Assembly: GCA_021732845.1 (NCBI GenBank)
Contig: JAKFUF010000047.1
Coordinates: 24,155-88,154 of the forward strand
Length of the DNA: 64,000 nt
Reading direction: 5' to 3'
Source of the DNA: Planctomycetaceae bacterium
GTDB lineage: Bacteria > Planctomycetota > Planctomycetia > Planctomycetales > Planctomycetaceae
Under the pieces are notes generated by a model. The model worked only from the letters and a program-made list of their open reading frames with translations. It had not been told where the DNA came from and made no database searches. A program made the position numbers and the translations under genes. This document shows positions 1 to 8,250 of the stretch, one piece after another; within the stretch, counting starts at the first letter, position 1, and each line of letters begins with the position of its first letter.

Positions 1-155
1 TGTTGCAGTGGCCGCTTATCAGTGGCGACACGCGCACTGGTCGGCTCTTCGCCGTTGTGGCTCCCGTGCTGTTGGGAATTGCCAGCTATTTCGCCGCCGC
101 GAAAATCGTTGGTCTGCGCGAGATCTGGTGGCTCATCCGGCGCGAGAAGCCGTAG
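1..155 (+). CDS. C-terminal fragment of an integral membrane protein, possibly a MurJ/MATE-type flippase
   Basis: An open frame runs in from the left edge (first full codon at 3) and ends at TAG 153-155, giving about 50 residues. The fragment has one hydrophobic helix (roughly LFAVVAPVLLGIASYFAAAK) and a short basic tail ending RREKP. A last membrane helix followed by a short charged cytoplasmic tail is common in lipid-flippase-type transporters, and the GLREIWWL stretch resembles their ends, but the piece is too short to prove the family. The next gene starts 145 bp downstream on the same strand. Confidence 0.4.
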   Translation, partial: LQWPLISGDTRTGRLFAVVAPVLLGIASYFAAAKIVGLREIWWLIRREKP

Positions 156-300
156 AGTCGAAGCCACGGTCCAGGACGGCCAGCATTGCGCACCATGGGC
201 CAACCCGTCATGCTACAATTCAAAGCTGACCTGATACGTTTCAGGCATACCAACAACCCTCGCCGTGGCAGAGGAAAACGCAGCAGTCAGCGTGTGACGA

Positions 301-1911
301 ATGAGCCAATACTCGCCAACCGCATGGTTTAGCAGCGGCGGCTTGATCCTGACCCTCGTGGCGTTGGAAGTCATCGGGCGCGGCTTTACCTCCGAATTCA
401 TGGATGGTGCCGCGCTGTTGCTCATCACGGGGTGGCTCACGCGCCCCGGTTGCCGGATGCTCCTGGGACCCTTGCGGCCCTTGGCAGCCACCGGGTGGAG
501 AACTGTTCGAAGTTGGGGAGTCGAACTGGGGATCGACTTTTCTGGCAAAACGCCGATTGAACGGGGTTTCCCGCGGCCCTGGCTGGCTGTATTGGGGCTG
601 ACCGGCGCGATGGCCATCACCCTGGCGACCCTTTCGACACTTGTCCCAATCAACCTCCGCGCGACGCTCGTTCCCATCAGCTATCTCGCGTATCTGGCAT
701 TGATCGGGCTGCTGTGGGCCGCCCTGGCCACTGGAGTCTTGATCCACGCATTGCTGGGTTGGGCCCGGCTCCACGACTGGATGGTCGTTCGCAACCAGCG
801 GCGGCTTGGGCCATCCATGCGACACGAGTGGAAGTTGACCTGGGTGCTGTTCGGGCTGACGCTGCAGGTGGCAGTGCTGCTTCCCGTGAAGTTGGCGCTG
901 CTTGTGCAGTTGGCCATGCTGGCCACCGCCAGCCTGACATCGTTTGCCTGCAGCTCCGGCCTGGAAGTGATCTGGGCGTTCCGCACCGGCAGTCCGCCGC
1001 GTTCGATGGATGGCCGCTGGGTGGTCCTGATCCAATGTGCCCTCGCGATCCTGCTTTCAATGGCTTTGATCCTTGTCGCTCATGGCGGTGCCGTGGCCGC
1101 GCCCATGGATTGGCTGGCCGACACGGATCCCCGCCGAACCCCGATTGGGATCACATACATCCTTGGCTACCTCTTTGCCTGGTTCTCGGTTCTTGGAAAC
1201 CTGGTGTTCCTGAACATGACGCTGCGTTTCGCGGCACAGGGACTCCGGTTCAACCCGCAACGGATTCAGCGCCGGCTGCAAGCCGCGCATCAAGATTGGA
1301 CAGCCGGCCAGCGGCGCGATTTCGAGATTCAATGTCGCCGAGAGCTGGTCCGCCGTCTGAAGACTCTGTTTCAGCATGTGGCCCGCCAGAAGGCCCGCCG
1401 CGGCGGCACGGGCGTGGTCCTGGCGTTGCAGCACTGGTACGTGTGGGGGCTCTTCTGGGACAGCGATGAACACAGGATCGACGACGACAACACGATCTTT
1501 GAGGAGATCGCCGGTCCGCCATTCCACCTGGCATTCAGCCGTGAGTCGCGGTTCCACTATTGGCAAATGACTCAGGCCCTGAAAATTGACCTGATTTATG
1601 TGGAACACGGCGTCAACTATCGACGGCTGGTCGGCGTCTTTCGAACCATGTTCGAGGTCTACGACATGTTCGGGGGGCGTCAGCGGGCCGAAGAGCGCCA
1701 CTTCACCGGCCTGCCCAAGGTGCGCGTCATCCTGCATGACCACGACATCAGCTTCGCGCCGCAGCACGGCCGGGAGGCCTACCCCGAGCCCAAGTATCAC
1801 GAGATCAGCCGCGCGCGGATTCTCCACGTCTTCAAGGACCGGGGTGACGAAAGCGTCCTGGATGTTGTGCCGGAGACGGGAGATTGGGTGCCCGTGGCTT
1901 CGTCATGGTGA
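301..1911 (+). CDS. Uncharacterised polytopic membrane protein with soluble C-terminal domain (536 aa)
   Basis: I do not recognise a family. About seven hydrophobic segments are visible, near residues 13-35, 98-120, 124-150, 182-210, 240-260 and 280-305. The remaining 230 residues are soluble, rich in Arg, His and Tyr, with a basic helical stretch near 315-350 and a carboxyl end containing HDHDISF and EYHEISR-like charged motifs. This is an inner-membrane protein with a large cytoplasmic tail, so a sensory or scaffold role is possible. The ATG at 301 is the first in frame, but no convincing ribosome site precedes it, so the start is uncertain. It is followed convergently by the methyltransferase gene. 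Confidence 0.7.
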   Translation: MSQYSPTAWFSSGGLILTLVALEVIGRGFTSEFMDGAALLLITGWLTRPGCRMLLGPLRPLAATGWRTVRSWGVELGIDFSGKTPIERGFPRPWLAVLGLTGAMAITLATLSTLVPINLRATLVPISYLAYLALIGLLWAALATGVLIHALLGWARLHDWMVVRNQRRLGPSMRHEWKLTWVLFGLTLQVAVLLPVKLALLVQLAMLATASLTSFACSSGLEVIWAFRTGSPPRSMDGRWVVLIQCALAILLSMALILVAHGGAVAAPMDWLADTDPRRTPIGITYILGYLFAWFSVLGNLVFLNMTLRFAAQGLRFNPQRIQRRLQAAHQDWTAGQRRDFEIQCRRELVRRLKTLFQHVARQKARRGGTGVVLALQHWYVWGLFWDSDEHRIDDDNTIFEEIAGPPFHLAFSRESRFHYWQMTQALKIDLIYVEHGVNYRRLVGVFRTMFEVYDMFGGRQRAEERHFTGLPKVRVILHDHDISFAPQHGREAYPEPKYHEISRARILHVFKDRGDESVLDVVPETGDWVPVASSW

Positions 1912-1979
1912 CGCGGATGACAGTGTGATTCGGCACCGGGATGATCGAAGGCGCAACAATCGGGCGCGTGCGGGTCGGC

Positions 1980-2804
1980 CTACTCTTTGCGGGCGACAAA
2001 GCAGGCCATCGGAATCGTCAACGCGAGTTCACCTCGTTCACTGGCAACATGATTAAGTTTTCGCTCCAACGCCTCAAACATCCCCGTCGGCAAGCTGCCC
2101 GCCACTGACTTCCAGCCTGGCAAGAACCCCAGCCTGATGAAATAGTGCCGCAACAGGGAAGACCCGTCGGCAAATCTCAGACGGAACGAATCCGTTGCAA
2201 CCTCGACGACTCCAAAGCCTGCTCCTTTGAGGAGCTTCGTGACAGACGCGATTGTGGCTCGATGATTGACATGAGCCTCCAGTGTGTCCACGCGATCGAG
2301 ATGACCCTCTTCGATCAACACGCTCCGAAACGACTCATAGAACTCGACCATGTGCCCGACAAGATTCGTCGTGAGAAGCAGGTGCGCGCCGGGCTTGGCC
2401 ACCCGGCGGCAGGTCTGCAGAACGAGCACAGGGTCTTCGAAGTTGTTGATGCCGAGATTGGAAACGATCACGTCGACTGAAGCCTCGGGGATATCGATGT
2501 CCTCTGCCTTCTGTTCCAGAACGACGATATTCTGCAGTTGTCTTTGCCGGACTTTTCGGCGCAGTCGCTCCACCGCAGGCTTCCAAGGGTCGACCGCAAT
2601 CACCCTGGAAAACGCCCCGCAGCGCTCCGCGAGTTCAATCGAGAGAAAGCCTGTCCCCGCCCCGACATCCAGGAAAGTCAATCCCGGCTTCATCGGCACG
2701 CGGTCGAGCAGCAGCAGGCCAAATGGCGCGGACCAGAGCGGAAGTTCATCATAGAATTCGCAAAATCCCGGAGCAGCAACGTCAATTTCCTGCAAATAGT
2801 CCAT
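1980..2804 (-). CDS. Class I SAM-dependent methyltransferase (274 aa)
   Basis: This cytosolic protein carries the glycine-rich SAM-binding motif FLDVGAGTGFLS near residues 44-55, the acidic end of strand two (AVDPW), and a post-motif region VIVSNLGINNF where many family members place the catalytic loop. The substrate is not predictable. The ATG at 2804 is chosen because AGGAGT lies 6-11 nt upstream; a longer in-frame start at 2873 would run into the leader. It lies 56 bp downstream of the DUF2332 gene on the same strand, so the two are probably co-transcribed and may act on the same substrate. Confidence 0.85.
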   Translation of the reverse strand: MDYLQEIDVAAPGFCEFYDELPLWSAPFGLLLLDRVPMKPGLTFLDVGAGTGFLSIELAERCGAFSRVIAVDPWKPAVERLRRKVRQRQLQNIVVLEQKAEDIDIPEASVDVIVSNLGINNFEDPVLVLQTCRRVAKPGAHLLLTTNLVGHMVEFYESFRSVLIEEGHLDRVDTLEAHVNHRATIASVTKLLKGAGFGVVEVATDSFRLRFADGSSLLRHYFIRLGFLPGWKSVAGSLPTGMFEALERKLNHVASERGELALTIPMACFVARKE

Positions 2805-2860
2805 GGGTGCACTCCTGGTGTCATCTGAAACCGGGAAAATCGTCGCGGCAAACTGCATCC

Positions 2861-3850
2861 TCACGCCAGCCACTCAATCGCAACCCCGTGCGGGTGTGCC
2901 ACGGCGAGCAGTTCATTCTGACGGCGGTCATCCGTGAACGAGGTCCGGCCAACGAGAAATTGTGGCGGCTTGACCGACATGGCCAGCGCGGTGATTTCGG
3001 GAATGACTGTCGGGGCTTCATTGGAGATCCAAATGATATGGCGGTGGCGCGAGGCCTCAGCCAGCACATTGGCGAATGCCATCCGCCTCTCGGCACTCAA
3101 ATAGGACAAGACGGCCGAATGGAAAACAACGAGCTGTGCGTCGCGCGGGACTGCATCCATCAAGGCCGGAAGGTCAAGAACCAGATCCCCGCGGTGAACT
3201 GCAACTTGCCGGGTCTTTGCCAGTTCAATCGCCGCCTCCAGCCGCTGGCGGCGTTCGGCATGATCTGCCCAGACGCAGGACAACAGCCACCGCACATCAG
3301 CGGCCGCATTGAGATCGACTGGAGCAAGATCCAGTCCGGCCCGCCAGACGATCTCCGGCGTTCTGCCGAGGGAGGGAAACCGGCCCGCGACGGCACAACG
3401 CAAACGGACTGTCGAAGACGGGTCACCCACCGTTTGGGTTCCGTAATCGTAGAAGAGTTCATCAGGCAGCAAACACAGCCCCGCGCTTGCGCCAACTTCA
3501 AGCAGTGCCAGCGGCCCGTCAGGCAAGGCAGGGAGGATCGTGGCGCAGCGACCGACCTCGTTGGTTTGGGTGCGGCGCGTTCGCATCAAAGCTGCAAGCT
3601 CGTGGCCTCGGTGCTGAATCAGCTTTCCCAATTCGAGGCGGCAGGACGGCATTTGATCGGGTCCAGTCAGGAACTGAACTGCAGCGAAAAATAGATTCGG
3701 CTGCGTGACTGGCATCTGTGCAATGTAGCCAACAAGCTCCTCGTCGCGCGCCACTGCATGCGCCAAATTGAAATAGAGATCTGAATAATCGCGACATTCG
3801 TCATCCGCAAAACGCTCGAATCGCGTTCTGATTTGACCGGGCGTGTTCAT
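2861..3850 (-). CDS. DUF2332 family protein (329 aa)
   Basis: The sequence matches the DUF2332 pattern: an N-terminal helical part with SDLYFNLAHAVA, then LLEVGASAGLCLLPD around residues 116-130, and HSAVLSYL in the C-terminal half. The glycine motif resembles a methyltransferase SAM loop and the fold is probably Rossmann-like, but the family has no established reaction. Start 3850 is preceded by AGGACA about 8 nt away and fits family starts better than an upstream ATG at 3886. It is first in a likely two-gene unit with the downstream methyltransferase. A C-family repeat hairpin lies about 110 bp upstream. Confidence 0.8.
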   Translation of the reverse strand: MNTPGQIRTRFERFADDECRDYSDLYFNLAHAVARDEELVGYIAQMPVTQPNLFFAAVQFLTGPDQMPSCRLELGKLIQHRGHELAALMRTRRTQTNEVGRCATILPALPDGPLALLEVGASAGLCLLPDELFYDYGTQTVGDPSSTVRLRCAVAGRFPSLGRTPEIVWRAGLDLAPVDLNAAADVRWLLSCVWADHAERRQRLEAAIELAKTRQVAVHRGDLVLDLPALMDAVPRDAQLVVFHSAVLSYLSAERRMAFANVLAEASRHRHIIWISNEAPTVIPEITALAMSVKPPQFLVGRTSFTDDRRQNELLAVAHPHGVAIEWLA

Positions 3851-3958
3851 TGAATTCTGTCCTTGTGCCTGCGGAGCGAATCGCACACATCATACTCACT
3901 ACATATGCGTGCCTGCACATGTGTATGATGATCGCTGCGAATGAGCGTTGACCATGGC

Positions 3959-4035
3959 ACCAACGACCAATGGAATTTCGATCAGGACGCTGTGATGGCA
4001 AACATTGGACATTGTTTCACTGGTCATTGATTCAT
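3959..4035. repeat. Family C inverted-pair repeat (CCAATGA/TCATTGG type)
   Basis: The divergent gap between the DUF2332 gene and the PSD1 gene holds CACCAACGACCAATGG on the left and ACATTGGACATTG plus CACTGGTCATTGATTC on the right, in opposite orientation. The internal GGACGCTGTG is also present inside the copy at 31481-31575, so the two copies share more than their arms. A promoter role cannot be excluded because the element occupies most of this divergent intergenic region. Confidence 0.55.
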
Positions 4036-4084
4036 TCCCTCACCGAGTCATGCCCTAGCAGAGTCCCACGGAGCATTGCGGACC

Positions 4085-6448
4085 ATGCCGCCAAAGCCAG
4101 GCCTTTGGATCGCTATCACGTTCATTTGTCTTGTCAGCCGAGCCGGGGCTCAGGAGCCACAACTGGCGGGCGATGAGCTTTTCGAAAAGCAAGTCCGACC
4201 CATCCTCACCACGCACTGTCTGGAGTGCCACGGCGACAAGGACCCGAAAAGCGGGCTGCGGCTCACTTCGCGCGATCTGGCTCTCAAAGGCGGCGATTCG
4301 GGTTCGGCGGTCCTGCCAGAAAAGCCCGAAGAAAGTCTGCTGATTCGCGCTGTGGAATACCTCGACGAGCCGAAGATGCCGCCGCAGCAGAAGTTGGCGG
4401 ACACAGAGATCGCGGTCCTGAAACGCTGGGTCAAGATTGGTGCGCCGTGGCCGGCTGCGCCAACAAGCGGTGCTGCCGCCGATCCAGCGACGCACAAGAG
4501 CGTGACCGCCAAACAGCGCAAGTGGTGGGCCTTTCAGCCAATTTGCGACCCGAGCGTTCCCGAGGAGAAGAACTCTTGGTCGCGCCAACCCCTCGACAAT
4601 TTCATCGCCGCGGAACTTGTGGCGCATGGGATGACACCCGCTTCCGAGGCGGACCGGCGTACGTGGCTCCGCCGGGTCACCTTCGATCTGACCGGCCTGC
4701 CACCCACCCCCGAAGAGTTGGAAGCCTTTCTGTCTGACAGTTCCCCGGAAACTTTTGAACACGTCGTCGACCGGCTGCTGGGTTCGCCGGCGTTCGGCCC
4801 GCGTTGGGCCAGGCACTGGCTCGACATCGTCCGGTATGCCGATTACCACGATGGAAATCCGAGTGCCCGCACCGCCTCATGTGATCCTCTCAACGCCTGG
4901 CGTTATCGCGACTGGGTGGTTGAAGCCTTCAACCGTGATCTGCCGTTTGACCAGTTCGTTGTCCACCAGATCGCCGGCGACCTGCTGCCCTCCCCCGAAG
5001 GCAAAGATTTCTATGCGGACGGGCTCGTGGCGACAACGTTTCTGACCAATGGCTCGTGGGATCGCGGCGATGCCGACAAGGAAAAGATGGTCAGCGACAT
5101 GGTCGATGACAATATCGACACCGTTGGCAAGGCGTTCATGGGGCTCACACTGGGCTGTGCCCGCTGCCACGACCACAAGTTCGATCCGGTGTCGCAGCAC
5201 GACTACTACGCCCTTGCCGGAATCTTCTACAGCTCGCACGTTCTAAAGGAGCTGGGTGCCAAAGGCGGCGAATACACGCTCAACCGTGTGCCCCTGGCTG
5301 ACAAGGCCTTTGTGGCAAAACGCGAGCAGCAGCTAAAGTCATTGGTGGATCTCGATGGCAAGCTGGCGGAACTCGACAAGCGCACGCCCAAGCCACCGGC
5401 CGATGATCCGGAACGCGCGAAGCTGACGGCGGAGAAGACTCGGCAGCAGGCAGAACTATTGCCTGAGCCACCGGTGGCCGAAGCGGCGGGCGAAGGCGGC
5501 ATGGCGGGCGGGCTGTTTCCGGGCATTCAGGATGTGCCGGTCCAAATCCGCGGCAGCTATACCCGGCTCGGCGAGGTGATTCCACGACGAATGCCGAATT
5601 TTCTTGCGGGTGACAAGCAGCCACCAATCGCGGGCGGCAGTGGCCGGCGGGAATTGGCGGCATGGGTCATCTCGCGGGAAAATCCGCTGACGGCGCGGGT
5701 CATCGTGAACCGCATTTGGCAATGGCACTTTGGCGAAGGGCTGGTGCGAACGCCAAACAACTTCGGCCTACGCTCCGAACCACCGTCGCATCCGGTGCTG
5801 CTCGACTGGCTGGCCACGCGGTTTGTGGCGGAGGGCTGGTCGCTTAAAAAGCTTCACCGGCAGATTGTGCTTTCGGCCACGTACCGGCAGTCGAGCATCG
5901 TCCCCCCGGAACGAATCGTCCAGGATCCCGAGAACCGGTGGCTCGGACGGTACGCCGCAGGCCGGTTGGAGGCCGAAGCCATCCGGGATGCGATGCTGTC
6001 CGTCTCGGGCGGGCTCGACACAACGGCTGGCGGACCCGCGAGCGACAACCTCGCCATCGCGCGGCGGTCGCTGTATGTGCAGACGGCGCGTTGGGACCGC
6101 GGCAGTTTTGCCATGCTGTTCGACGCCGCCAACCCCGATGCCTCCGATGAGAAACGCAACATCAGCACTGTGGCCCCGCAGGCGTTGTTCCTGCTCAACA
6201 GCGACTTTGTGAAGAAGCTGGCAATGCAACTTTCTGAACGCCTGGCACGTGAGGTGCCGCCCACCAAAGCGGAGCACGAAACCGCCCGCATTCAACGTGC
6301 CTACCGCCTGTTGTATGGCCGTGCTGCAACCGACGAGGAAGCCGGTATCGCCCGCGAGATTGTGAGCAGCGGCCAGTCCGCGGACGCCGGATGGACCGAC
6401 CTCGCCCACCTGCTGCTGTGCAGCAATGAGTTTGTCTACGTGGATTAG
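4085..6448 (+). CDS. Planctomycete PSCyt1/DUF1549/DUF1553 (PSD1) secreted protein (787 aa)
   Basis: A signal peptide occupies residues 1-23 (cleavage near RAGA-Q). A planctomycete cytochrome c-like domain follows, with haem motif CLECH at residues 45-49 and downstream KMPP. DUF1549 covers roughly 150-365 and ends with a second CARCHDHKFDP motif. DUF1553 covers roughly 470-745. A charged Lys/Glu linker with coiled-coil character lies around 410-460. These proteins are a hallmark of Planctomycetes; they are thought to act in the periplasm, often paired with DUF1501 proteins, but the reaction is unknown. ATG 4085 is preferred over TTG 4076 because GGAG sits only two bases before the TTG. The DUF1501 gene follows 364 bp downstream. 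Confidence 0.9.
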   Translation: MPPKPGLWIAITFICLVSRAGAQEPQLAGDELFEKQVRPILTTHCLECHGDKDPKSGLRLTSRDLALKGGDSGSAVLPEKPEESLLIRAVEYLDEPKMPPQQKLADTEIAVLKRWVKIGAPWPAAPTSGAAADPATHKSVTAKQRKWWAFQPICDPSVPEEKNSWSRQPLDNFIAAELVAHGMTPASEADRRTWLRRVTFDLTGLPPTPEELEAFLSDSSPETFEHVVDRLLGSPAFGPRWARHWLDIVRYADYHDGNPSARTASCDPLNAWRYRDWVVEAFNRDLPFDQFVVHQIAGDLLPSPEGKDFYADGLVATTFLTNGSWDRGDADKEKMVSDMVDDNIDTVGKAFMGLTLGCARCHDHKFDPVSQHDYYALAGIFYSSHVLKELGAKGGEYTLNRVPLADKAFVAKREQQLKSLVDLDGKLAELDKRTPKPPADDPERAKLTAEKTRQQAELLPEPPVAEAAGEGGMAGGLFPGIQDVPVQIRGSYTRLGEVIPRRMPNFLAGDKQPPIAGGSGRRELAAWVISRENPLTARVIVNRIWQWHFGEGLVRTPNNFGLRSEPPSHPVLLDWLATRFVAEGWSLKKLHRQIVLSATYRQSSIVPPERIVQDPENRWLGRYAAGRLEAEAIRDAMLSVSGGLDTTAGGPASDNLAIARRSLYVQTARWDRGSFAMLFDAANPDASDEKRNISTVAPQALFLLNSDFVKKLAMQLSERLAREVPPTKAEHETARIQRAYRLLYGRAATDEEAGIAREIVSSGQSADAGWTDLAHLLLCSNEFVYVD

Positions 6449-6564
6449 AGTTTGCCTCAACATCTGCGCTGGTGTGGGAGTCTGTGAAGGACATCGAAAC
6501 TGTTGAGTTCGACGAAGATGATCTTGGAAACGGAACCGTCAGGCTGATGGGAGTTAGGTCAGGT

Positions 6565-6677
6565 TGAATGGACAGGATGAAAAAGGATCGAAGAGGATCG
6601 GTTTGGAGAGCCTTCCAGCAAAAACATCCTTTCTTATTTCTTATTTATTCTCTTTCATCCCTTTTAATCCTGTCCAC
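6565..6677. repeat. Family D inverted-pair repeat (AGGAT...A-rich type)
   Basis: In the 364-bp gap between the PSD1 and DUF1501 genes, 6567-6600 reads GGACAGGATGAAAAAGGATC and onward, and 6625-6677 is its approximate reverse complement ending AATCCTGTCC. The arms are built from 9- to 10-nt units. Transcribed, the region folds into a long imperfect hairpin. An open frame at 6568-6750 is a by-product of this repeat and is not a gene. Apart from this and the family A piece at 6727-6754, I see nothing in 6449-6812. Confidence 0.7.
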
Positions 6678-6726
6678 ACTCCGTCCGGCTCGCCTGCCAG
6701 GCAATTCGGTTCCGTGCGACAAACTG

Positions 6727-6754
6727 TTGAAATTTAAATCTGAAATTTGAAATT
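6727..6754. repeat. Solitary family A heptad array (GAAATTT/GAAATCT)
   Basis: Four imperfect 7-nt units of the GAAATTT type stand just upstream of the DUF1501 gene, with a weaker piece at 6781-6796. The bases immediately to the left (GTTCCGTGCGACAAACTGT) resemble the inner right flank of the copy at 57391-57412, so this is probably a right-hand terminal arm that has lost its partner. Confidence 0.55.
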
Positions 6755-6812
6755 ATTTACTCCATTTCTCTGCCGACATGAAGTTTGAGATTTGAGTCCC
6801 CAGGTCCCCGCC

Positions 6813-8201
6813 ATGAATCTCCCGCTCTCGCGACGCGAACTGCTGGCCCGCACGGGCTGTGGCTTCGGCCTGCTGGCCCTGGCCGACATGCTCGCCGCGG
6901 GTGAACCGGATCGCGCTTCACAGCCTTTCGCCCTGCGCCCAGCCCATCATTTTGGGCGCGCCAAGCGGGTCATCTTCTTGTACATGCCCGGCGGTCCATC
7001 GCATGTCGACCTGTTCGATCCGAAGCCCCGGCTGGCGGCTGAGAACGGCCAGCCGCTGCCGTTCGAAAAGCCGAAACTTTTACGAGTTCAGACTGGCAAC
7101 CTGCTGGCGTCGCCGTGGAAGTTCAACCGGCACGGATCGGCAGGGATCGAGGTCAGCGAACTCCTGCCACAGGTGGCCTCCTGCATGGATGACATCTGCG
7201 TCATCCGGTCGATGCATGCCGACAACATCAATCACACCGGCGCCGCGCTGCAGATGTGTACCGGCGAGCAGGCGTTTTCCCGTCCCAGCATCGGCTCGTG
7301 GCTCAACTATGGCCTGGGCACCGAGAACCAAAACCTACCCGGCTTTGTTGTCGTCAGCCCGGCCGCCGTGTTTCAGGGGGCTCAATTGTGGGCCTCCAGC
7401 TTCCTGCCCAGCGCGTATCAGGGAACTCTTGTTCGCGACCTCAAAAACCCCATTGCCAATCTTGGCGAACCCACTGGCGGCCTCGACCGACAACGGACCA
7501 AGCTGGACGCACTTCGACGTTTGAATGAACTGCATCGCCGCGACCGGGTGATCGACAGCCCGCTGGACGCGAGAATCGCCTCATTCGAACTGGCATTCCG
7601 CATCCAGCGCGAGGCTCCGGAAGCGTTCGACATTTCCCGTGAGAGCGAAGCCACGCAGAAACTGTACGGGACCGACAAGCCAGAAACGGAACTGTTCGGG
7701 CGGCAATGCCTGCTGGGCCGCCGACTTGTTGAGCGCGGGGTGCGGTTCGTGCAGCTCTTCGACGCACCGGCCAACAATGCCTGGGACCATCACAGCGGTC
7801 TGAAGGAGAACCTGACGAAGCGCTGCCTGGCCGTGGACCAGCCGATTGCGGCATTGCTGACCGACCTGAAGGCCCGGGGGTTGCTCGACGATACCCTTGT
7901 TCTGTGGGGCGGCGAATTCGGCCGCACGCCGACCGCCGAAGGGAACAACGGCCGCGAACACCATCCGTTTGGCTTTACCATGTGGCTGGCCGGCGGCGGC
8001 ATCCGCGGCGGCATGACGCACGGCGCGACCGACGACTATGGCTGGCACGCCGTGCAGAACAAGGTCCACGTGCACGATCTGCATGCCACCATCCTGCACC
8101 TGATGGGGCTCGACCATGAGCGCCTGACCTACCGCTACGGCGGACGGGATTACCGCCTGACGGACGTGCATGGGAATGTGGTGCGCGAGATATTGAGCTG
8201 A
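6813..8201 (+). CDS. DUF1501 family Tat-exported protein (462 aa)
   Basis: The N-terminus has a twin-arginine export signal (SRRELLARTGCGFGLLALA, residues 6-24). The mature part has the DUF1501 motifs FLYMPGGPSHVDLFDPK and, near the end, LVLWGGEFGRTP and HHPFGFTMWLAGGGIRGG. The fold belongs to the alkaline phosphatase/sulfatase superfamily and the conserved Asp/His residues probably bind metal. The reaction is unknown. In Planctomycetes these genes typically follow PSD1 genes, as here, suggesting a joint periplasmic role. ATG 6813 places the Arg pair correctly; an upstream TTG at 6792 would extend the signal without benefit. Confidence 0.9.
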   Translation: MNLPLSRRELLARTGCGFGLLALADMLAAGEPDRASQPFALRPAHHFGRAKRVIFLYMPGGPSHVDLFDPKPRLAAENGQPLPFEKPKLLRVQTGNLLASPWKFNRHGSAGIEVSELLPQVASCMDDICVIRSMHADNINHTGAALQMCTGEQAFSRPSIGSWLNYGLGTENQNLPGFVVVSPAAVFQGAQLWASSFLPSAYQGTLVRDLKNPIANLGEPTGGLDRQRTKLDALRRLNELHRRDRVIDSPLDARIASFELAFRIQREAPEAFDISRESEATQKLYGTDKPETELFGRQCLLGRRLVERGVRFVQLFDAPANNAWDHHSGLKENLTKRCLAVDQPIAALLTDLKARGLLDDTLVLWGGEFGRTPTAEGNNGREHHPFGFTMWLAGGGIRGGMTHGATDDYGWHAVQNKVHVHDLHATILHLMGLDHERLTYRYGGRDYRLTDVHGNVVREILS

Positions 8202-8250
8202 CGCGCCGCAATCCTCTTCGACCTTGTTCGGATGCGAACTGGGTTTTGCC

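Noticed and set aside
6568..6750. 60-residue plus-strand open frame in the PSD1-DUF1501 gap
   Set aside because: It is generated by the AGGAT-type repeat hairpin, lacks a supported start and has no recognised motif.
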